64,000 nt of DNA from Providencia alcalifaciens (GCF_020271745.1 NZ_CP084296.1:3782001-3846000); one strand, 5' to 3'; shown: positions 30,419-40,165, numbered from the stretch's first letter. The notes: generated by a model from the sequence alone, not told the origin. Numbers and translations are program-made.

Positions 30419-33400
30419 ATGAAAAGAATGCTAATCAACGCAACTCAACAGGAAGAGTTGCGTGTTGCCCTTGTTGACGGGCAACGCCTCTACGATTTGG
30501 ATATTGAAAGCCCAGGTCATGAGCAGAAAAAAGCCAACATTTATAAAGGTAAGATCACCCGTATTGAACCAAGCCTCGAAGCTGCTTTTGTTGATTATGG
30601 CGCTGAAAGACACGGTTTCCTGCCTATCAAAGAAATCGCTCGCGAATACTTCCCTAGCAATTATCACTCCCAAGGTCGTCCTAACATCAAAGATGTTCTG
30701 AAAGAAGGGCAAGAGGTTATTGTTCAAGTTGATAAAGAAGAGCGTGGTAACAAAGGTGCAGCCTTAACCACATTCATCAGCTTAGCGGGTAGTTATTTAG
30801 TTCTGATGCCAAACAACCCACGTGCCGGCGGTATTTCTCGCCGCATCGAAGGTGAAGACCGTACAGAATTAAAAGAAGCATTATCTTGCTTAGAAATTCC
30901 AGATGGTATGGGATTAATCGTCCGTACTGCGGGTGTGGGTAAATCAGCTGAATCCCTGCAACAAGATTTACTGTATCGCTTACGCCACTGGGAAGCGATT
31001 CAAAAAGCCGCTGAAAACCGTCCAGCTCCGTTCTTAATCCACCAAGAAAGTAATGTGATTGTCCGTGCTTTCCGTGATTATTTACGCCCTGACATCGGCG
31101 AAATCCTGATCGATAACCCGAAAGTGGTTGAGATGGCACGTAACCATATCGAAGCGATTGGTCGCGGTGATTTTGCTAGCAAAATTAAACATTATAGTGG
31201 CGATGTTCCTCTATTTAGCCACTATCAAATCGAATCTCAAATCGAATCTGCGTTCCAGCGTGAAGTGCGTTTACCTTCTGGCGGCGCGTTAGTTATCGAT
31301 ACAACCGAAGCATTAACGGCTATTGATATCAACTCCTCACGCTCAACCCGTGGCGGTGATATCGAAGAAACGGCATTCAATACTAACCTTGAAGCGGCTG
31401 ACGAAATTGCACGTCAATTACGTTTACGCGACTTAGGTGGTCTGATTGTTATCGACTTTATCGATATGACCCCAGTTCGCCACCAGCGTGAAGTTGAAAA
31501 CCGTCTGCGTGAAGCCGTTCGCCAAGACCGAGCGCGTATTCAAATCGCGCGGATTTCACGCTTTGGTCTATTGGAAATGTCTCGCCAGCGTCTTAGCCCA
31601 TCACTGGGTGAGTCCAGTCATCACGTCTGCCCTCGCTGTACAGGTACGGGGACTATTCGTGATAACGAATCCCTGTCACTGTCAGTACTGCGTTTAATCG
31701 AAGAAGAAGCACTGAAAGAAAATACCCATGAAGTGCATGCGATTGTCCCTGTGCAAATCGCGTCATATCTGTTAAACGAAAAACGCCAAGCAGTCACGGA
31801 AATTGAACAGCGTCAGCGTAACGTGCGCGTTGTGATTGTACCGAATGACCAGATGCAAACACCTCACTTTAACGTCATCCGTATCCGTAAAGGTGAAGAA
31901 ATTCAAACCCTGAGCTACAACTTAGCCCAGTATCATGAAGCTGAAACTTTAAACCACGGTGAAGAAGCGACAACTGAACGTAAAGCACCTGAGCAACCTG
32001 CTATTTCTGCATTTGCACTGCAAGAACCCGTTGAAGTTCCTGCACTGAAACCAAAAGAAGCGCCAGCTAAAGCACCCGTTCATGCAAAAGTGGATGAGCA
32101 ACCTAAGATTGGTTTATTTAGTAAAATTGCTGCTTTCTTTAAAGGTCTCTTTGCTGAAGAAGAAAAAGCAGTTGAAAAACCAGCACAAAAGCCACGTCAG
32201 AATAACAATGACCGTCGCCGCAATAATGATCGTCGTCGCAATAATAACGACCGCCGTAATAACAATCGTCGCGACCGCGATGATAATTACGACAATCGTG
32301 ATAACCGCGACAACCGCGATAACCGTAATAATCGCAATGCACAATCTGAAGATGCTGCAAACCGCAACAAGGGACGTAATAACAAGAATGCGAACCAAGT
32401 TGAAGAGCAAACCACTGACAATGCAAATCGCGAAAATCAGCAGCAACGTCGTGATCAGCGCGCAGAACGTCGTCGTCGTCAAGATGAAAAACGTCAACAA
32501 CAAACTGCAAAAACGCAGCAAGATAACCAGCAAACCGCTGTTGATAATGCCGCTGTAGAAAAAGATGAAGAAGAACAACGCCCTGTTGCTCCTCGTCGTC
32601 AACGTCGTCAATTAACACAAAAAATTCGTGTGACTGACAATGACCAAACAGCAGAAACGTCAATGGTTGCTGATACCGCTGTTGTTGCAGAAAAACCTGC
32701 AGCACCGATTGCGGCATTGCCAGCAGCAGTGAATGTTGAGAAAAAACAATCTCATGTTTCTCTGGATGAAGATGACAACTTAGCGACTAACTCAGAACAA
32801 TTGGATGATGATGAAAAACAAGACACCATCATTCCACGCCGTTCTCGTCGTTCACCTCGTCATCTGCGTGTAAGTGGTCAGCGTCGTCGCCGTTACCGTG
32901 ATGAGCGTCATCTGAATAAATCACCAATGCCTTTAGCGGCGGCTGTAGCCTCCCCTGAATTAGCCTCTGGTAAAGTATTTATTCGCTACCCTGTTGTTCA
33001 ACCTCAACAAGAAAGCATGGCTATCATGACCAATGAAGAGATGCTGGAACAACAAAATACCGTTCAAGCACCTGTGGTAGCTGCACCGATTGAACATGTT
33101 GAAGTGAAAGCCGAGCTCACTGAAGCCCCAGTTGTTACTGAAACTGTTATCGATGCACCGAAAGTAGAAACGGAAGCCCGCGTTATTGTTGAAACCGCAG
33201 CAGTGGAAAGCGATGTTGTTGAAAATATTGTTGCTGAGAATGTTGTTGAGAATGTTGTTGAGAATGTAGCAGCAGACGTTATCGAAGAGACAAAATCAGA
33301 AGTCGTTGAAACCCTGGTTGAAGTCCCTATCGTTGAAGAGGTCAAAACTGTTGTTGAACCTGTCGTTGCAGATGTGGTGATTGAAACCGCAGTTACTGCA

Positions 33401-33637
33401 GCAGCAGTTGTTGAAACTGCCGTGATTGAACCCGCTTCAACAGCAAATACAGTTAGCTTACACAAACGCCATGCATACTCACCAATGACGAAAGCCCCAG
33501 CTCCTGCTGTAACGGCTTCAGACTTTGAAATTAAAGAGTATCAACGTGAGCCATCAACCTTTGAATCTAAAGGCGCTGGTGGCCATGTGGCAGCCAATGT
33601 TGCGACATCAGAAATGGCAAAACCTGCTAGCTTCTGA
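30419..33637 (+). CDS. rne: Ribonuclease E
   Basis: Endonuclease and scaffold of the RNA degradosome. The 1072-residue protein has a catalytic half (1 to about 520): an S1 domain (about 36-125), the RNase H-like and DNase I-like parts with [23 protein letters not shown] split around the Mg-binding Asp in IVIDFIDM, and the zinc-link CPRC near residue 404. The disordered half carries the membrane-binding amphipathic helix [18 protein letters not shown] (about 562-580). An Arg/Asn-rich RNA-binding region with repeated RRNNDRR and DNRDNRD units follows, then the second Arg-rich block [22 protein letters not shown] Val/Glu-rich stretch with VVEN repeats leads to a C-terminal tail resembling the PNPase-binding end of E. 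coli RNase E. Confidence 0.97.
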   Translation: MKRMLINATQQEELRVALVDGQRLYDLDIESPGHEQKKANIYKGKITRIEPSLEAAFVDYGAERHGFLPIKEIAREYFPSNYHSQGRPNIKDVLKEGQEVIVQVDKEERGNKGAALTTFISLAGSYLVLMPNNPRAGGISRRIEGEDRTELKEALSCLEIPDGMGLIVRTAGVGKSAESLQQDLLYRLRHWEAIQKAAENRPAPFLIHQESNVIVRAFRDYLRPDIGEILIDNPKVVEMARNHIEAIGRGDFASKIKHYSGDVPLFSHYQIESQIESAFQREVRLPSGGALVIDTTEALTAIDINSSRSTRGGDIEETAFNTNLEAADEIARQLRLRDLGGLIVIDFIDMTPVRHQREVENRLREAVRQDRARIQIARISRFGLLEMSRQRLSPSLGESSHHVCPRCTGTGTIRDNESLSLSVLRLIEEEALKENTHEVHAIVPVQIASYLLNEKRQAVTEIEQRQRNVRVVIVPNDQMQTPHFNVIRIRKGEEIQTLSYNLAQYHEAETLNHGEEATTERKAPEQPAISAFALQEPVEVPALKPKEAPAKAPVHAKVDEQPKIGLFSKIAAFFKGLFAEEEKAVEKPAQKPRQNNNDRRRNNDRRRNNNDRRNNNRRDRDDNYDNRDNRDNRDNRNNRNAQSEDAANRNKGRNNKNANQVEEQTTDNANRENQQQRRDQRAERRRRQDEKRQQQTAKTQQDNQQTAVDNAAVEKDEEEQRPVAPRRQRRQLTQKIRVTDNDQTAETSMVADTAVVAEKPAAPIAALPAAVNVEKKQSHVSLDEDDNLATNSEQLDDDEKQDTIIPRRSRRSPRHLRVSGQRRRRYRDERHLNKSPMPLAAAVASPELASGKVFIRYPVVQPQQESMAIMTNEEMLEQQNTVQAPVVAAPIEHVEVKAELTEAPVVTETVIDAPKVETEARVIVETAAVESDVVENIVAENVVENVVENVAADVIEETKSEVVETLVEVPIVEEVKTVVEPVVADVVIETAVTAAAVVETAVIEPASTANTVSLHKRHAYSPMTKAPAPAVTASDFEIKEYQREPSTFESKGAGGHVAANVATSEMAKPASF

Positions 33638-33655
33638 TTTTAACGAGTCACTGAC

Positions 33656-33690
33656 GAAAGCCTTGATGGGAAACTATCAAGGCTTTTTTA
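33656..33690 (+). terminator. rne terminator
   Basis: AAAGCCTTGAT (33657-33667) pairs perfectly with ATCAAGGCTTT (33676-33686), followed by TTT. It is 20 bases past the rne stop. Confidence 0.93.
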
Positions 33691-33735
33691 TTGGTAACAC
33701 ATTTATCCATCGCTAATTTGCATAAAACCCACAAA

Positions 33736-33768
33736 AACAAAAAGAGCCTTTAATTAGGCTCTTTTTTC
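33736..33768. terminator. Bidirectional terminator between rne and tmaR
   Basis: AAAAAGAGCCT (33739-33749) pairs with AGGCTCTTTTT (33756-33766) around TTAATT. It has A-rich left and T-rich right flanks and backs up rne termination while ending tmaR. Confidence 0.9.
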
Positions 33769-33793
33769 GTATTTTAACGCTTTAGATTGGGGA

Positions 33794-34129
33794 TTATTTA
33801 GTGTCTAACTTAGAAGAGAGTTCACCCATTTCTTTAAGCTTTTTAGAGATCTCACGACGCTCTTTGGATAATTCAGCGTTCTTAATGATGTAATCATCGA
33901 TACGATCATCATAGTCGCTACGCATGTTTGCAATAATGCCATGGATATCATCAATGGACATACCTGGTTTGATGTACTCACTCAGGTTATCTAACAGCAG
34001 AACACGCTTTTGGTTATCACGAATTTTCTTTTCGTTATCCGTGATTTCGCGACGAATTTTATTTTTACGACGAAACATACGCACAAATTCCAGTACATTT
34101 TGGAAAGTTGGTTTGTTGGCGTTGTCCAT
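33794..34129 (-). CDS. tmaR: Pole-localizer protein TmaR (YeeX, DUF496)
   Basis: A small coiled-coil protein that clusters at the cell pole and sequesters PTS Enzyme I in E. coli. The 111 residues are almost all helical and charged, with [31 protein letters not shown] and [21 protein letters not shown]. The tyrosine whose phosphorylation controls clustering in E. coli (Tyr72) corresponds to Tyr73 in RSDYDDR. Downstream, the E. coli neighbours yeeA, sbmC and dacD are missing and a toxin-antitoxin pair stands between it and sbcB. Confidence 0.95.
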   Translation of the reverse strand: MDNANKPTFQNVLEFVRMFRRKNKIRREITDNEKKIRDNQKRVLLLDNLSEYIKPGMSIDDIHGIIANMRSDYDDRIDDYIIKNAELSKERREISKKLKEMGELSSKLDTK

Positions 34130-34417
34130 GTTTAAAATCCCCTATTCAATAATCAAAATGTATTGTCTATTAACACAATACCTTCTTCTAGGGTCTCCTT
34201 ACAAGACACATTCGCTATTTTATTGATTTGAATTTAATGATTTGCATTGCCAATGCATCTTTAGGATTTGATTTGCGAGCGTGCTCGTAAGCCATTTACA
34301 TACAGACAAACTTCCTCCATTAAATTCCGCCTGTTTTATTAATCAATGTTAGTAATAACGTTCTTTACTGAAACAAAACACTTGAACATTGTAGCCTATA
34401 AGATACCATGAGGACAT

Positions 34418-34732
34418 ATGCGTATAATCCGGCATTATTTAACCACGGATGGTAAAGATCCATGCTCAGATTTCATCGATAAAATCAAAGACCCAATTGC
34501 TAGAATTAAAGTGGTCTTACGTATTAACCAACTGGCTAAAGGAAATTTAGGGAAACACAAATATTGTCGAAATGGAGTATGGGAGTTAAAAATTGACCAA
34601 GGACCTGGATATCGAATCTATTACAGTTTAGTTAGAGACGAGATTATTTTACTGCTTTTAATAGGTACGAAAAAAACACAGCAAGCAGATATTGATATCG
34701 CAATTCAGTATCTAACCGATTATTTAAGGTAG
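34418..34732 (+). CDS. RelE/HigB-type toxin (Gp49-like)
   Basis: A 104-residue protein of the phage-derived Gp49-like / addiction-module killer family, expected to act as an mRNA interferase. Visible signatures are FIDKIKDPIARIKVVLRINQLAKGNLG, the core NGVWELKIDQGPGYRIYY and the C-terminal LLLIGTKKTQQADIDIA. The start has GAGG 5 bases upstream. It lies 8 bases before an HTH antitoxin gene; toxin-first order is typical of HigBA-type systems. The E. coli-like core genes on both sides make this a local insertion. Toxicity is inferred from the family. Confidence 0.88.
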   Translation: MRIIRHYLTTDGKDPCSDFIDKIKDPIARIKVVLRINQLAKGNLGKHKYCRNGVWELKIDQGPGYRIYYSLVRDEIILLLLIGTKKTQQADIDIAIQYLTDYLR

Positions 34733-34740
34733 GAACAAAC

Positions 34741-35058
34741 ATGGCTAAATCTCGATTACATGACGATGCAGTGGTTGAAATGCTACGTAAAGATCCAACT
34801 CTCATCCCAATTTACCTACAGCAAGCCTTTGTACAGATTGATGAAGATGGCGGGCAAGCCGCATTTTTATTAGCTTTACGCCATATTATTGAAGCTCGAG
34901 GAGGGATGGCGGATATAGCCGAACAGTCCGGCTTGTCCCGAGAAACACTCTATCGAACATTATCCCCAAGCGGAAACCCAACGTTAAAAACGCTACGTAG
35001 CATCATTAATGCAACTGGAATACCATTTTCTTCACTCGCGACGCTATCCCCCACATAA
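34741..35058 (+). CDS. HTH-domain antitoxin of the addiction module
   Basis: A 105-residue protein of the putative addiction-module antidote family. The N-terminal part (about 1-55, with VEMLRKDPTLIPIYLQQAF) probably contacts the toxin. The C-terminal half is a lambda/Cro-type helix-turn-helix: GGMADIAEQSGLSRETLYRTLSPSGNPTLKTLRSIINATG. It is likely to neutralise the upstream toxin and repress the shared promoter. The ribosome site AGGA lies 6 bases before the ATG. Confidence 0.88.
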   Translation: MAKSRLHDDAVVEMLRKDPTLIPIYLQQAFVQIDEDGGQAAFLLALRHIIEARGGMADIAEQSGLSRETLYRTLSPSGNPTLKTLRSIINATGIPFSSLATLSPT

Positions 35059-35132
35059 GTTTAGATTTTCTGTCAGATGGTTTACCATAGCATCAAACCG
35101 TTATGCGTTTGCATTACTCACCTAAATCGACG

Positions 35133-36572
35133 ATGGACCTCATTTTGAAAAATAAGCATAATCAGCCGACCTTTTTTATCCATGACTATGAAACATTTGG
35201 TAAGCATCCGGCTCTGGATCGCCCTGCTCAGTTTGCGGGTGTGCGCACAGACTTAGATTTCAACATCATCGATGAACCTGAAGTATTTTACTGCAAACCT
35301 ACGGATGATTATCTACCTCAGCCAGAAGCAGTAATGATAACCGGCATTACCCCGCAAATCGCGATGGCCAACGGCGTGAATGAAGCGGAATTTGCGAAGC
35401 GCATTCATAACGCATTCAGCGTACCTAACACCTGCATTATGGGTTACAACAATATTCGCTTTGATGATGAAGTGACGCGGAATATTTTCTATCGCAACTT
35501 TTATGACCCATACGCCTATAGCTGGCAACAGGGTAATTCTCGCTGGGATCTTTTGGATGCATTACGTGCTTGCTTTGCACTACGACCTGAAGGGATCAAC
35601 TGGCCAGAAAATGATGACGGGCTACCTAGCTTACGCCTTGAGCACTTAACCAAAGCTAACGGCGTCGCCCATGAAAATGCCCATGATGCGATGTCTGACG
35701 TTTTAGCAACCATTAATATGGCTAAGTTACTGAAACAAGCTCAACCCCGCATGTTTGATTATTTCTATCAACTGCGAAATAAAAACAAAATTAACCAGTT
35801 GATCGACATCGTGGATATGACCCCGTTAGTTCATGTATCAGGGATGTTTGGCGCGGTACGCTCTTATATCAGCTTAGTTGCCCCTCTCGCTTGGCACCCT
35901 GAGAATAAAAATGCGGTGATTATGTGCGACCTGTCTGCCGATATGTCACCGCTTCTAACGTTAAATGCGGATGAACTTCGTGAGCGCTTATACACACCGA
36001 AAGCCGAACTAGGTGACGAGCTACCCGTCCCAGTTAAACTGGTACATATTAACAAATGCCCAATCCTTGCCCCTGAGAAAACCTTGCGAACAGTGGATGC
36101 TGAGCGTACAGGTATTGATAGAGACCTGTGCATGCGTAATTTGGAATTATTGCGCAAAAACCCTGATGTGCGGAATAAATTGATTGAGCTGTTCAGCGTC
36201 GCCCAAAAATTTGAAGAAAATAACGATGTGGATAGCCAAATCTATAATGGTTTTTTCAGCCCGTCTGATCGCTCTACAATGGACATTATTCGCGAAACGC
36301 CACCACAGAATTTACCCGCATTGGATCTTAGCTTTGAAGATAAACGGATGAAGGCGCTATTTTTCCGTTATAAGGCGCGCAATTTCCCTGCAACTCTCTC
36401 TTATGATGAGCAGCAGCGTTGGTTACAGCATCGCCGCGATTATTTTACTGAAAGCCGTTTAACGGATTATTTACAGCAAATTCAATTGCTCATGGAAGTT
36501 CATCATGAAGATGAAAAACGCTGTCAGCAATTAAAAGCCTTAGTGAACTATGCCGCAGAATTAGCAAGTTGA
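35133..36572 (+). CDS. sbcB: Exodeoxyribonuclease I (SbcB)
   Basis: Processive 3'-5' single-strand DNA exonuclease in recombination and mismatch repair. The N-terminal DEDDh exonuclease domain starts FFIHDYETFGKHPALDRPAQFA, with GYNNIRFDDEVTRNIFYRNF and HENAHDAMSDV carrying the other catalytic residues. A central SH3-like domain and a C-terminal helical domain follow. I prefer ATG 35133 (479 residues) because it leaves a short N-terminus like that of E. coli; ATG 35103 would add ten residues, and neither has a clear ribosome site. Followed by a dispersed repeat and a terminator. Confidence 0.95.
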   Translation: MDLILKNKHNQPTFFIHDYETFGKHPALDRPAQFAGVRTDLDFNIIDEPEVFYCKPTDDYLPQPEAVMITGITPQIAMANGVNEAEFAKRIHNAFSVPNTCIMGYNNIRFDDEVTRNIFYRNFYDPYAYSWQQGNSRWDLLDALRACFALRPEGINWPENDDGLPSLRLEHLTKANGVAHENAHDAMSDVLATINMAKLLKQAQPRMFDYFYQLRNKNKINQLIDIVDMTPLVHVSGMFGAVRSYISLVAPLAWHPENKNAVIMCDLSADMSPLLTLNADELRERLYTPKAELGDELPVPVKLVHINKCPILAPEKTLRTVDAERTGIDRDLCMRNLELLRKNPDVRNKLIELFSVAQKFEENNDVDSQIYNGFFSPSDRSTMDIIRETPPQNLPALDLSFEDKRMKALFFRYKARNFPATLSYDEQQRWLQHRRDYFTESRLTDYLQQIQLLMEVHHEDEKRCQQLKALVNYAAELAS

Positions 36573-36600
36573 TTGTCAGTGATAGAGATAAAAATAGCTC

Positions 36601-36691
36601 TTTTGAGTTGTAAAATTAACGAGGAAAATCAATTTATTGATTTTCGCCTGATAACACAAAGAGGGAAAAACCACGTTTTTATCCCTCTTTG
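36601..36691 (-). repeat. 91-bp two-hairpin intergenic repeat, copy A
   Basis: The reverse complement of this segment matches 47618-47708 at 87 of 91 positions with no gap. It contains hairpin 1, CAAAGAGGGA pairing with TCCCTCTTTG, and hairpin 2, GAAAATCAAT pairing with ATTGATTTTC. It lies between sbcB and the convergent dld, 28 bases past the sbcB stop. Similarity stops sharply at both ends. There is no coding capacity. Confidence 0.9.
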
Positions 36692-36702
36692 TCATCAATC
36701 TC

Positions 36703-36730
36703 ATGGGCAGAAAACCTGCCCATTTTTATT
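36703..36730. terminator. Terminator between sbcB and dld
   Basis: ATGGGCAG (36703-36710) pairs perfectly with CTGCCCAT (36716-36723), followed by TTTTATT on the plus strand. It serves sbcB after the repeat. Confidence 0.85.
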
Positions 36731-36736
36731 ATCTTT

Positions 36737-36760
36737 TAGTGGTCTAGTGATCTAGTGGTC
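36737..36760. repeat. Three tandem 8-bp repeats over the dld stop codon
   Basis: TAGTGGTC TAGTGATC TAGTGGTC at 36737-36760; on the dld strand this reads as three units of GAYCACTA. The dld stop (36752-36754) lies inside. Loss or gain of a unit would change the C-terminus by frame shift. Confidence 0.7.
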
Positions 36761-38479
36761 ACAACCACAATCCCCTTCCCAATGTTTCCGCTTAGTGGTC
36801 TTTCCAAGACCTGGATTCATGGTGTTTGTTGGGTCTGACTCTTTATAAAATGATTTCAATTGTTCTGGCGCTTGATACAAATGCCCAACGTTGTGCTCTG
36901 CTGGGTACTGAGCACCTCGCGCATCCAGTAACTCCAACATTTTTTGCTTCAGCTCTTTCGGATCTACGCCTTTTTTCAAGACATAATCTTGGTGCATGAC
37001 GTGGCACATAAAATGTCCGCAATATAATTTATGCACAATCAGGTTTTCAATTTCTGGTGGCAATTTTTCAAACCAATCACGGTCATTACGCCTTAGTGCT
37101 ATGTCTAGCGGCAGGACATCTTCCACATCATTATTATGTACAGCATGGTAGCGAACAGCAGATCCCGCAGCGGCAAAGCGATGTAAGAATGCTTTTGCGC
37201 CTTCTTCTGGTGTGCATTCAAAATAACCACCATCCGCTGTGGCGAAGAAGGATTTCAACCAGACTTTGGCTTCATCAATGCCATCACCTGCCATTTTGAG
37301 CATTAAATGGTGCTCATACTGGTCACGGAACTGTTTCATGCGCGGTGGTAGATGAGATGGCCACAGTTTGCTTAGCAGCTGCATGGTACGGTCAATTAAG
37401 TTTGATGGCAGTAGTGGCACTTTATTTAACACCGCATCCATTCGCCCTTTAATGGTAAAGAATATTGGCATTTTATCGGTACCAAATTTATCTATCATTA
37501 AGAACGTATCTTTGCCGTAAATTTCTGCAATATCAAAACAGCCACGGTGCATATACTCACCCGCAACAGGCAAGTTTTCAAACTCGCTCAAAATATGGCG
37601 GCGAATGTCTTCTAGAACATCTGGATTGTTCGAACCAATATAGAAAACTTGTGTGGCTTTGTCCGCAGGGAAAGTGTCTAAACGAACAGCGAAGACCGCT
37701 AACTTGCCAGCACAGCCAGAGGCTTCAAACAACCGACGCTCGTCCGCATTAAAGCGCGATGGTGTATCTGCATCAACATCACGCACGCGTTCTGCATAAT
37801 CATGATCGGATGCCAACTTTTCACTATTTTCAATATCTTCACTGCTATAGCGACGGTTTTGTAGGTTGGTTAAGATCTCTTCGGGGGTTTTCCCCAATTC
37901 GATACCTAAGTGATTTACCAGCTCAACTTTGCCATCTTCATTGACGCGCCCATATAAAGCCAACTCAGTATAAGCAGGGCCGCGACGTACAAGGGAGCCA
38001 CCAGAACTATTACAAATTCCTCCCACAACGGAAGCACCAATGCATGAAGAGCCAATTAAGGAGTGTGGTTCACGCCCCAGTGGTTTGAGGATTTTTTCGA
38101 GGTCATAGAGCGTACTGCCTGGCATCGCGACCACTTGGTTAAATTCGGGTAACACTTGAATTTGGTTTAGGCGTAACGTACTGATAATGACGATATCACG
38201 ATCATAATCATAACCGCTCGGCGTAGAGCCTTCGGTAAGCCCTGTGTTTGCCGCTTGCATAATCACAATTTTGTCAGCTTCGACACAGGCTTTAAATACA
38301 TACCACTGTTCGAGTAACGTGGTTGGGAATACAACGGCAATGGCATCACCCACTCCTGAGCGGAAGCCTTTGCGATAACGTTCTGTTTTATGGGGTTCGG
38401 TAAGGATATTTTTTTTGCCAACAATGTTCCTGAGTGTGAGTAATAATCGTTGGTTCTCAGGATTTTTTACATCATTCAT
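36752..38479 (-). CDS. dld: Quinone-dependent D-lactate dehydrogenase Dld
   Basis: FAD-containing peripheral membrane enzyme that oxidises D-lactate to pyruvate and feeds electrons to quinone. The 575-residue protein has a PCMH-type FAD domain with MQAANTGLTEGSTP, REPHSLIGSSCIGASVVGGICNSSGG and YTELALYGRVNEDG, a cap domain, and the membrane-binding insert rich in Lys/Arg/His (about 330-390, PSHLPPRMKQFRDQYEHHLMLKMAGDG). ATG 38479 is chosen because AGGAAGG lies 6 bases upstream; an in-frame start at 38521 exists. The tail ends EGDCGCDH, cysteines not present in E. coli Dld. Three tandem 8-bp repeats span the stop codon. Confidence 0.95.
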   Translation of the reverse strand: MNDVKNPENQRLLLTLRNIVGKKNILTEPHKTERYRKGFRSGVGDAIAVVFPTTLLEQWYVFKACVEADKIVIMQAANTGLTEGSTPSGYDYDRDIVIISTLRLNQIQVLPEFNQVVAMPGSTLYDLEKILKPLGREPHSLIGSSCIGASVVGGICNSSGGSLVRRGPAYTELALYGRVNEDGKVELVNHLGIELGKTPEEILTNLQNRRYSSEDIENSEKLASDHDYAERVRDVDADTPSRFNADERRLFEASGCAGKLAVFAVRLDTFPADKATQVFYIGSNNPDVLEDIRRHILSEFENLPVAGEYMHRGCFDIAEIYGKDTFLMIDKFGTDKMPIFFTIKGRMDAVLNKVPLLPSNLIDRTMQLLSKLWPSHLPPRMKQFRDQYEHHLMLKMAGDGIDEAKVWLKSFFATADGGYFECTPEEGAKAFLHRFAAAGSAVRYHAVHNNDVEDVLPLDIALRRNDRDWFEKLPPEIENLIVHKLYCGHFMCHVMHQDYVLKKGVDPKELKQKMLELLDARGAQYPAEHNVGHLYQAPEQLKSFYKESDPTNTMNPGLGKTTKRKHWEGDCGCDH

Positions 38480-38570
38480 CTCATGCCTTCCTGTCAGGGT
38501 CTTGTCATTAAACCCATCCACAATATCACATAAGATTAATATGTTAAGGAATTATTAATGCCTTTTAGAA

Positions 38571-38602
38571 ACAAAAACAGCACCCAAAGGCGCTGTTTTT
38601 AT
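38571..38602. terminator. Terminator between plaP/ERIC and dld
   Basis: AAAAACAGC (38573-38581) pairs with GCTGTTTTT (38592-38600) around an 11-base loop. A-rich and T-rich flanks make it work in either direction. It separates plaP from dld on the same strand. Confidence 0.85.
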
Positions 38603-38655
38603 TCGTCATCAATTTCAGTTTGCCGTTTGCCGTTCAATCATTTTGATGCTTACAC

Positions 38656-38782
38656 ACATTCAAAATAATTCGTGTTGTAGCTAGGCGGCAAATAAAGTCA
38701 TCCCGATGAGCATACATGAGTATGTGATTCGGGTGACTTTATGATGCCAACAACGCTACGGCGCGAAATATGAAGAATATAT
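38656..38782. repeat. ERIC-like repetitive element
   Basis: An imperfect palindrome of about 127 bases. The centre AGTCATCCCGATGAGCATAC / TGAGTATGTGATTCGGGTGA matches the ERIC consensus centre (as I recall it: ...ATCCCCAGGAGCTTACAT.AGTAAGTGACTGGGGTGA...). The outer arms ATTCAAAATAATTCG...GTTGTAG.TAGGCGGCAA and GCCAACAACGC...CGAAATATGAAGAATAT also follow ERIC ends. It abuts the plaP stop codon, so it is transcribed in the plaP 3' UTR. Confidence 0.85.
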
Positions 38783-40165
38783 CTATACGTCGCTCATCTG
38801 CGGCATCGGCCTACGGAACATACGAGTCAGCACAACCATATACACCAGACCAACCGCCGTCCAAATCAGACCATAAACCATTGAATCTTCTTCGATATTC
38901 AGCCACAGCACACAGACTGTTAGCGTACCGATGATCGGTAATATCAAATAGTTCATGATGTTTTTGAAGCCTTTAATACGACGTTCACGGATAAAGAACT
39001 GGCTGATGACTGAAATATTGACGAATGTAAATGCAATCAGTGCACCGAAGTTAATTAATGCTGTTGCAAAATCCATCTCAAACCAGATAGCGCCGAGGGC
39101 TAAGAAGCCAACTAATAAGACGTTATAAGCTGGTGTACGCCATGTTGGGCTAACGTAGCCGAACACTTTTTCTGGGAATACGCCATCACGACCCATTACA
39201 TACATTAGACGCGCACTACCCGCATGAGCCGCCATACCGGATGCTAATACCGTGACACAAGAGAACACAAGGATAATGGCTTGGAAGAAGGACCCCGCCA
39301 CAAATCGCATAATGTCAGGCTGTGTTTCGTTAATATTCGCAAAGCGTGAAACGTCTGGGAAAAATTGCTGTAAGAAGAACGAAACAGTAATAAAGATCAC
39401 GCCACCAATCAGTGCGGTTAAGAAAATTGCACGAGGAATGACTTTACCTGCGTTTGGTGTCTCTTCTGACAGTGAACTTAATCCATCAAAGCCTAAGAAT
39501 GAGAAACAGAGAATTGTCGCCCCAGCAATAAGTGGGATTAATTCTGTTTTTTCATTAGCAAATGGATTGAATGTCCAGATCTCCCCAGTCCCCTCTCCAT
39601 TTGAAACCCCGTGGATCACTAAACCTGTGAATACGGCCATTACCCCTATTTGGATAATCGCAATAACCGTACTTAAGTTTGCAATCACGTTGATGCCTCG
39701 TAAGTTTGCGGCGGTCATTAAAATAACCAAACCAATAACAAAAAACGCAGGTTCAACATTTGGGAAAATATCTTGTAAATAAATTTTCGCCAATAAGATA
39801 TTGATCATTGGCATGAAAATGTAGGACAGCAAAGATGTCCAACCCACAAGGAAACCAATATGTGGACTCATTGATTTCTGGGCATAAGTATATGCTGAAC
39901 CAGCGGATGGGAAGCGTTTAACCAGCTTACCGTAGCTCAGTGCAGTAAACAGTATCGCAGCAAGTGCAATAATGTATGAAGTCGGGACGTGACCACCCGT
40001 TTTATCTGATACCATTCCGAAAGTATCAAAGATAGTCATTGGCTGAATATACGCAATACCGATCATGACAACTTGTACAAGCGTTAATGTCTTCGCAAGT
40101 TGAACACGGTTATTGGCGCCAGTTTGGTTGTGGCCGATATCTAAAGGTACGGAATTATTTTGCAT
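38783..40165 (-). CDS. plaP: Putrescine importer PlaP-like (YeeF) APC permease
   Basis: Inner-membrane amino acid-polyamine-organocation permease of 460 residues and about 12 helices. IAYIQPMTIFDTFGMVSDKTGGHVPTSY, FPSAGSAYTYAQKSMSPHIGFLVGW, CFSFLGFDGLSSLSEETP and ASGMAAHAGSARLMYVMGRDGVFP are hallmarks shared by PlaP and PuuP. VISQFFIRERR and SSMVYGLIWTAVGL are closer to PlaP in my recollection, and location beyond sbcB also fits plaP. Putrescine uptake by PlaP is linked to type 1 pilus-driven surface motility in E. coli. A leader ORF overlaps its start. Confidence 0.85.
   Translation of the reverse strand: MQNNSVPLDIGHNQTGANNRVQLAKTLTLVQVVMIGIAYIQPMTIFDTFGMVSDKTGGHVPTSYIIALAAILFTALSYGKLVKRFPSAGSAYTYAQKSMSPHIGFLVGWTSLLSYIFMPMINILLAKIYLQDIFPNVEPAFFVIGLVILMTAANLRGINVIANLSTVIAIIQIGVMAVFTGLVIHGVSNGEGTGEIWTFNPFANEKTELIPLIAGATILCFSFLGFDGLSSLSEETPNAGKVIPRAIFLTALIGGVIFITVSFFLQQFFPDVSRFANINETQPDIMRFVAGSFFQAIILVFSCVTVLASGMAAHAGSARLMYVMGRDGVFPEKVFGYVSPTWRTPAYNVLLVGFLALGAIWFEMDFATALINFGALIAFTFVNISVISQFFIRERRIKGFKNIMNYLILPIIGTLTVCVLWLNIEEDSMVYGLIWTAVGLVYMVVLTRMFRRPMPQMSDV

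Noticed and set aside
32082..32717. Long overlapping frames on both strands inside rne
   Set aside because: They are produced by the biased Arg/Asn codons of the RNase E scaffold region and show low-complexity Ile/Thr/Val or Tyr/Cys-rich products.
33064..33465. 133-codon Ser/Thr-rich frame opposite rne
   Set aside because: It is a shadow of the GTT/GAA-rich codons of the Val/Glu segment of RNase E.
34276..34287. CGAGC-GT-GCTCG palindrome upstream of the toxin gene
   Set aside because: The arms are short and the loop has only two bases; no T-run and no known consensus, so it was not listed as a separate site.
36573..36755. 60-codon frame after sbcB
   Set aside because: It runs through the 91-bp repeat and the terminator hairpin; copy B of the repeat does not keep the same reading frame as a protein.
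39252..39782. 176-codon frame opposite plaP
   Set aside because: It is antisense to a clear permease gene, with no start signal and no homology that I recognise.
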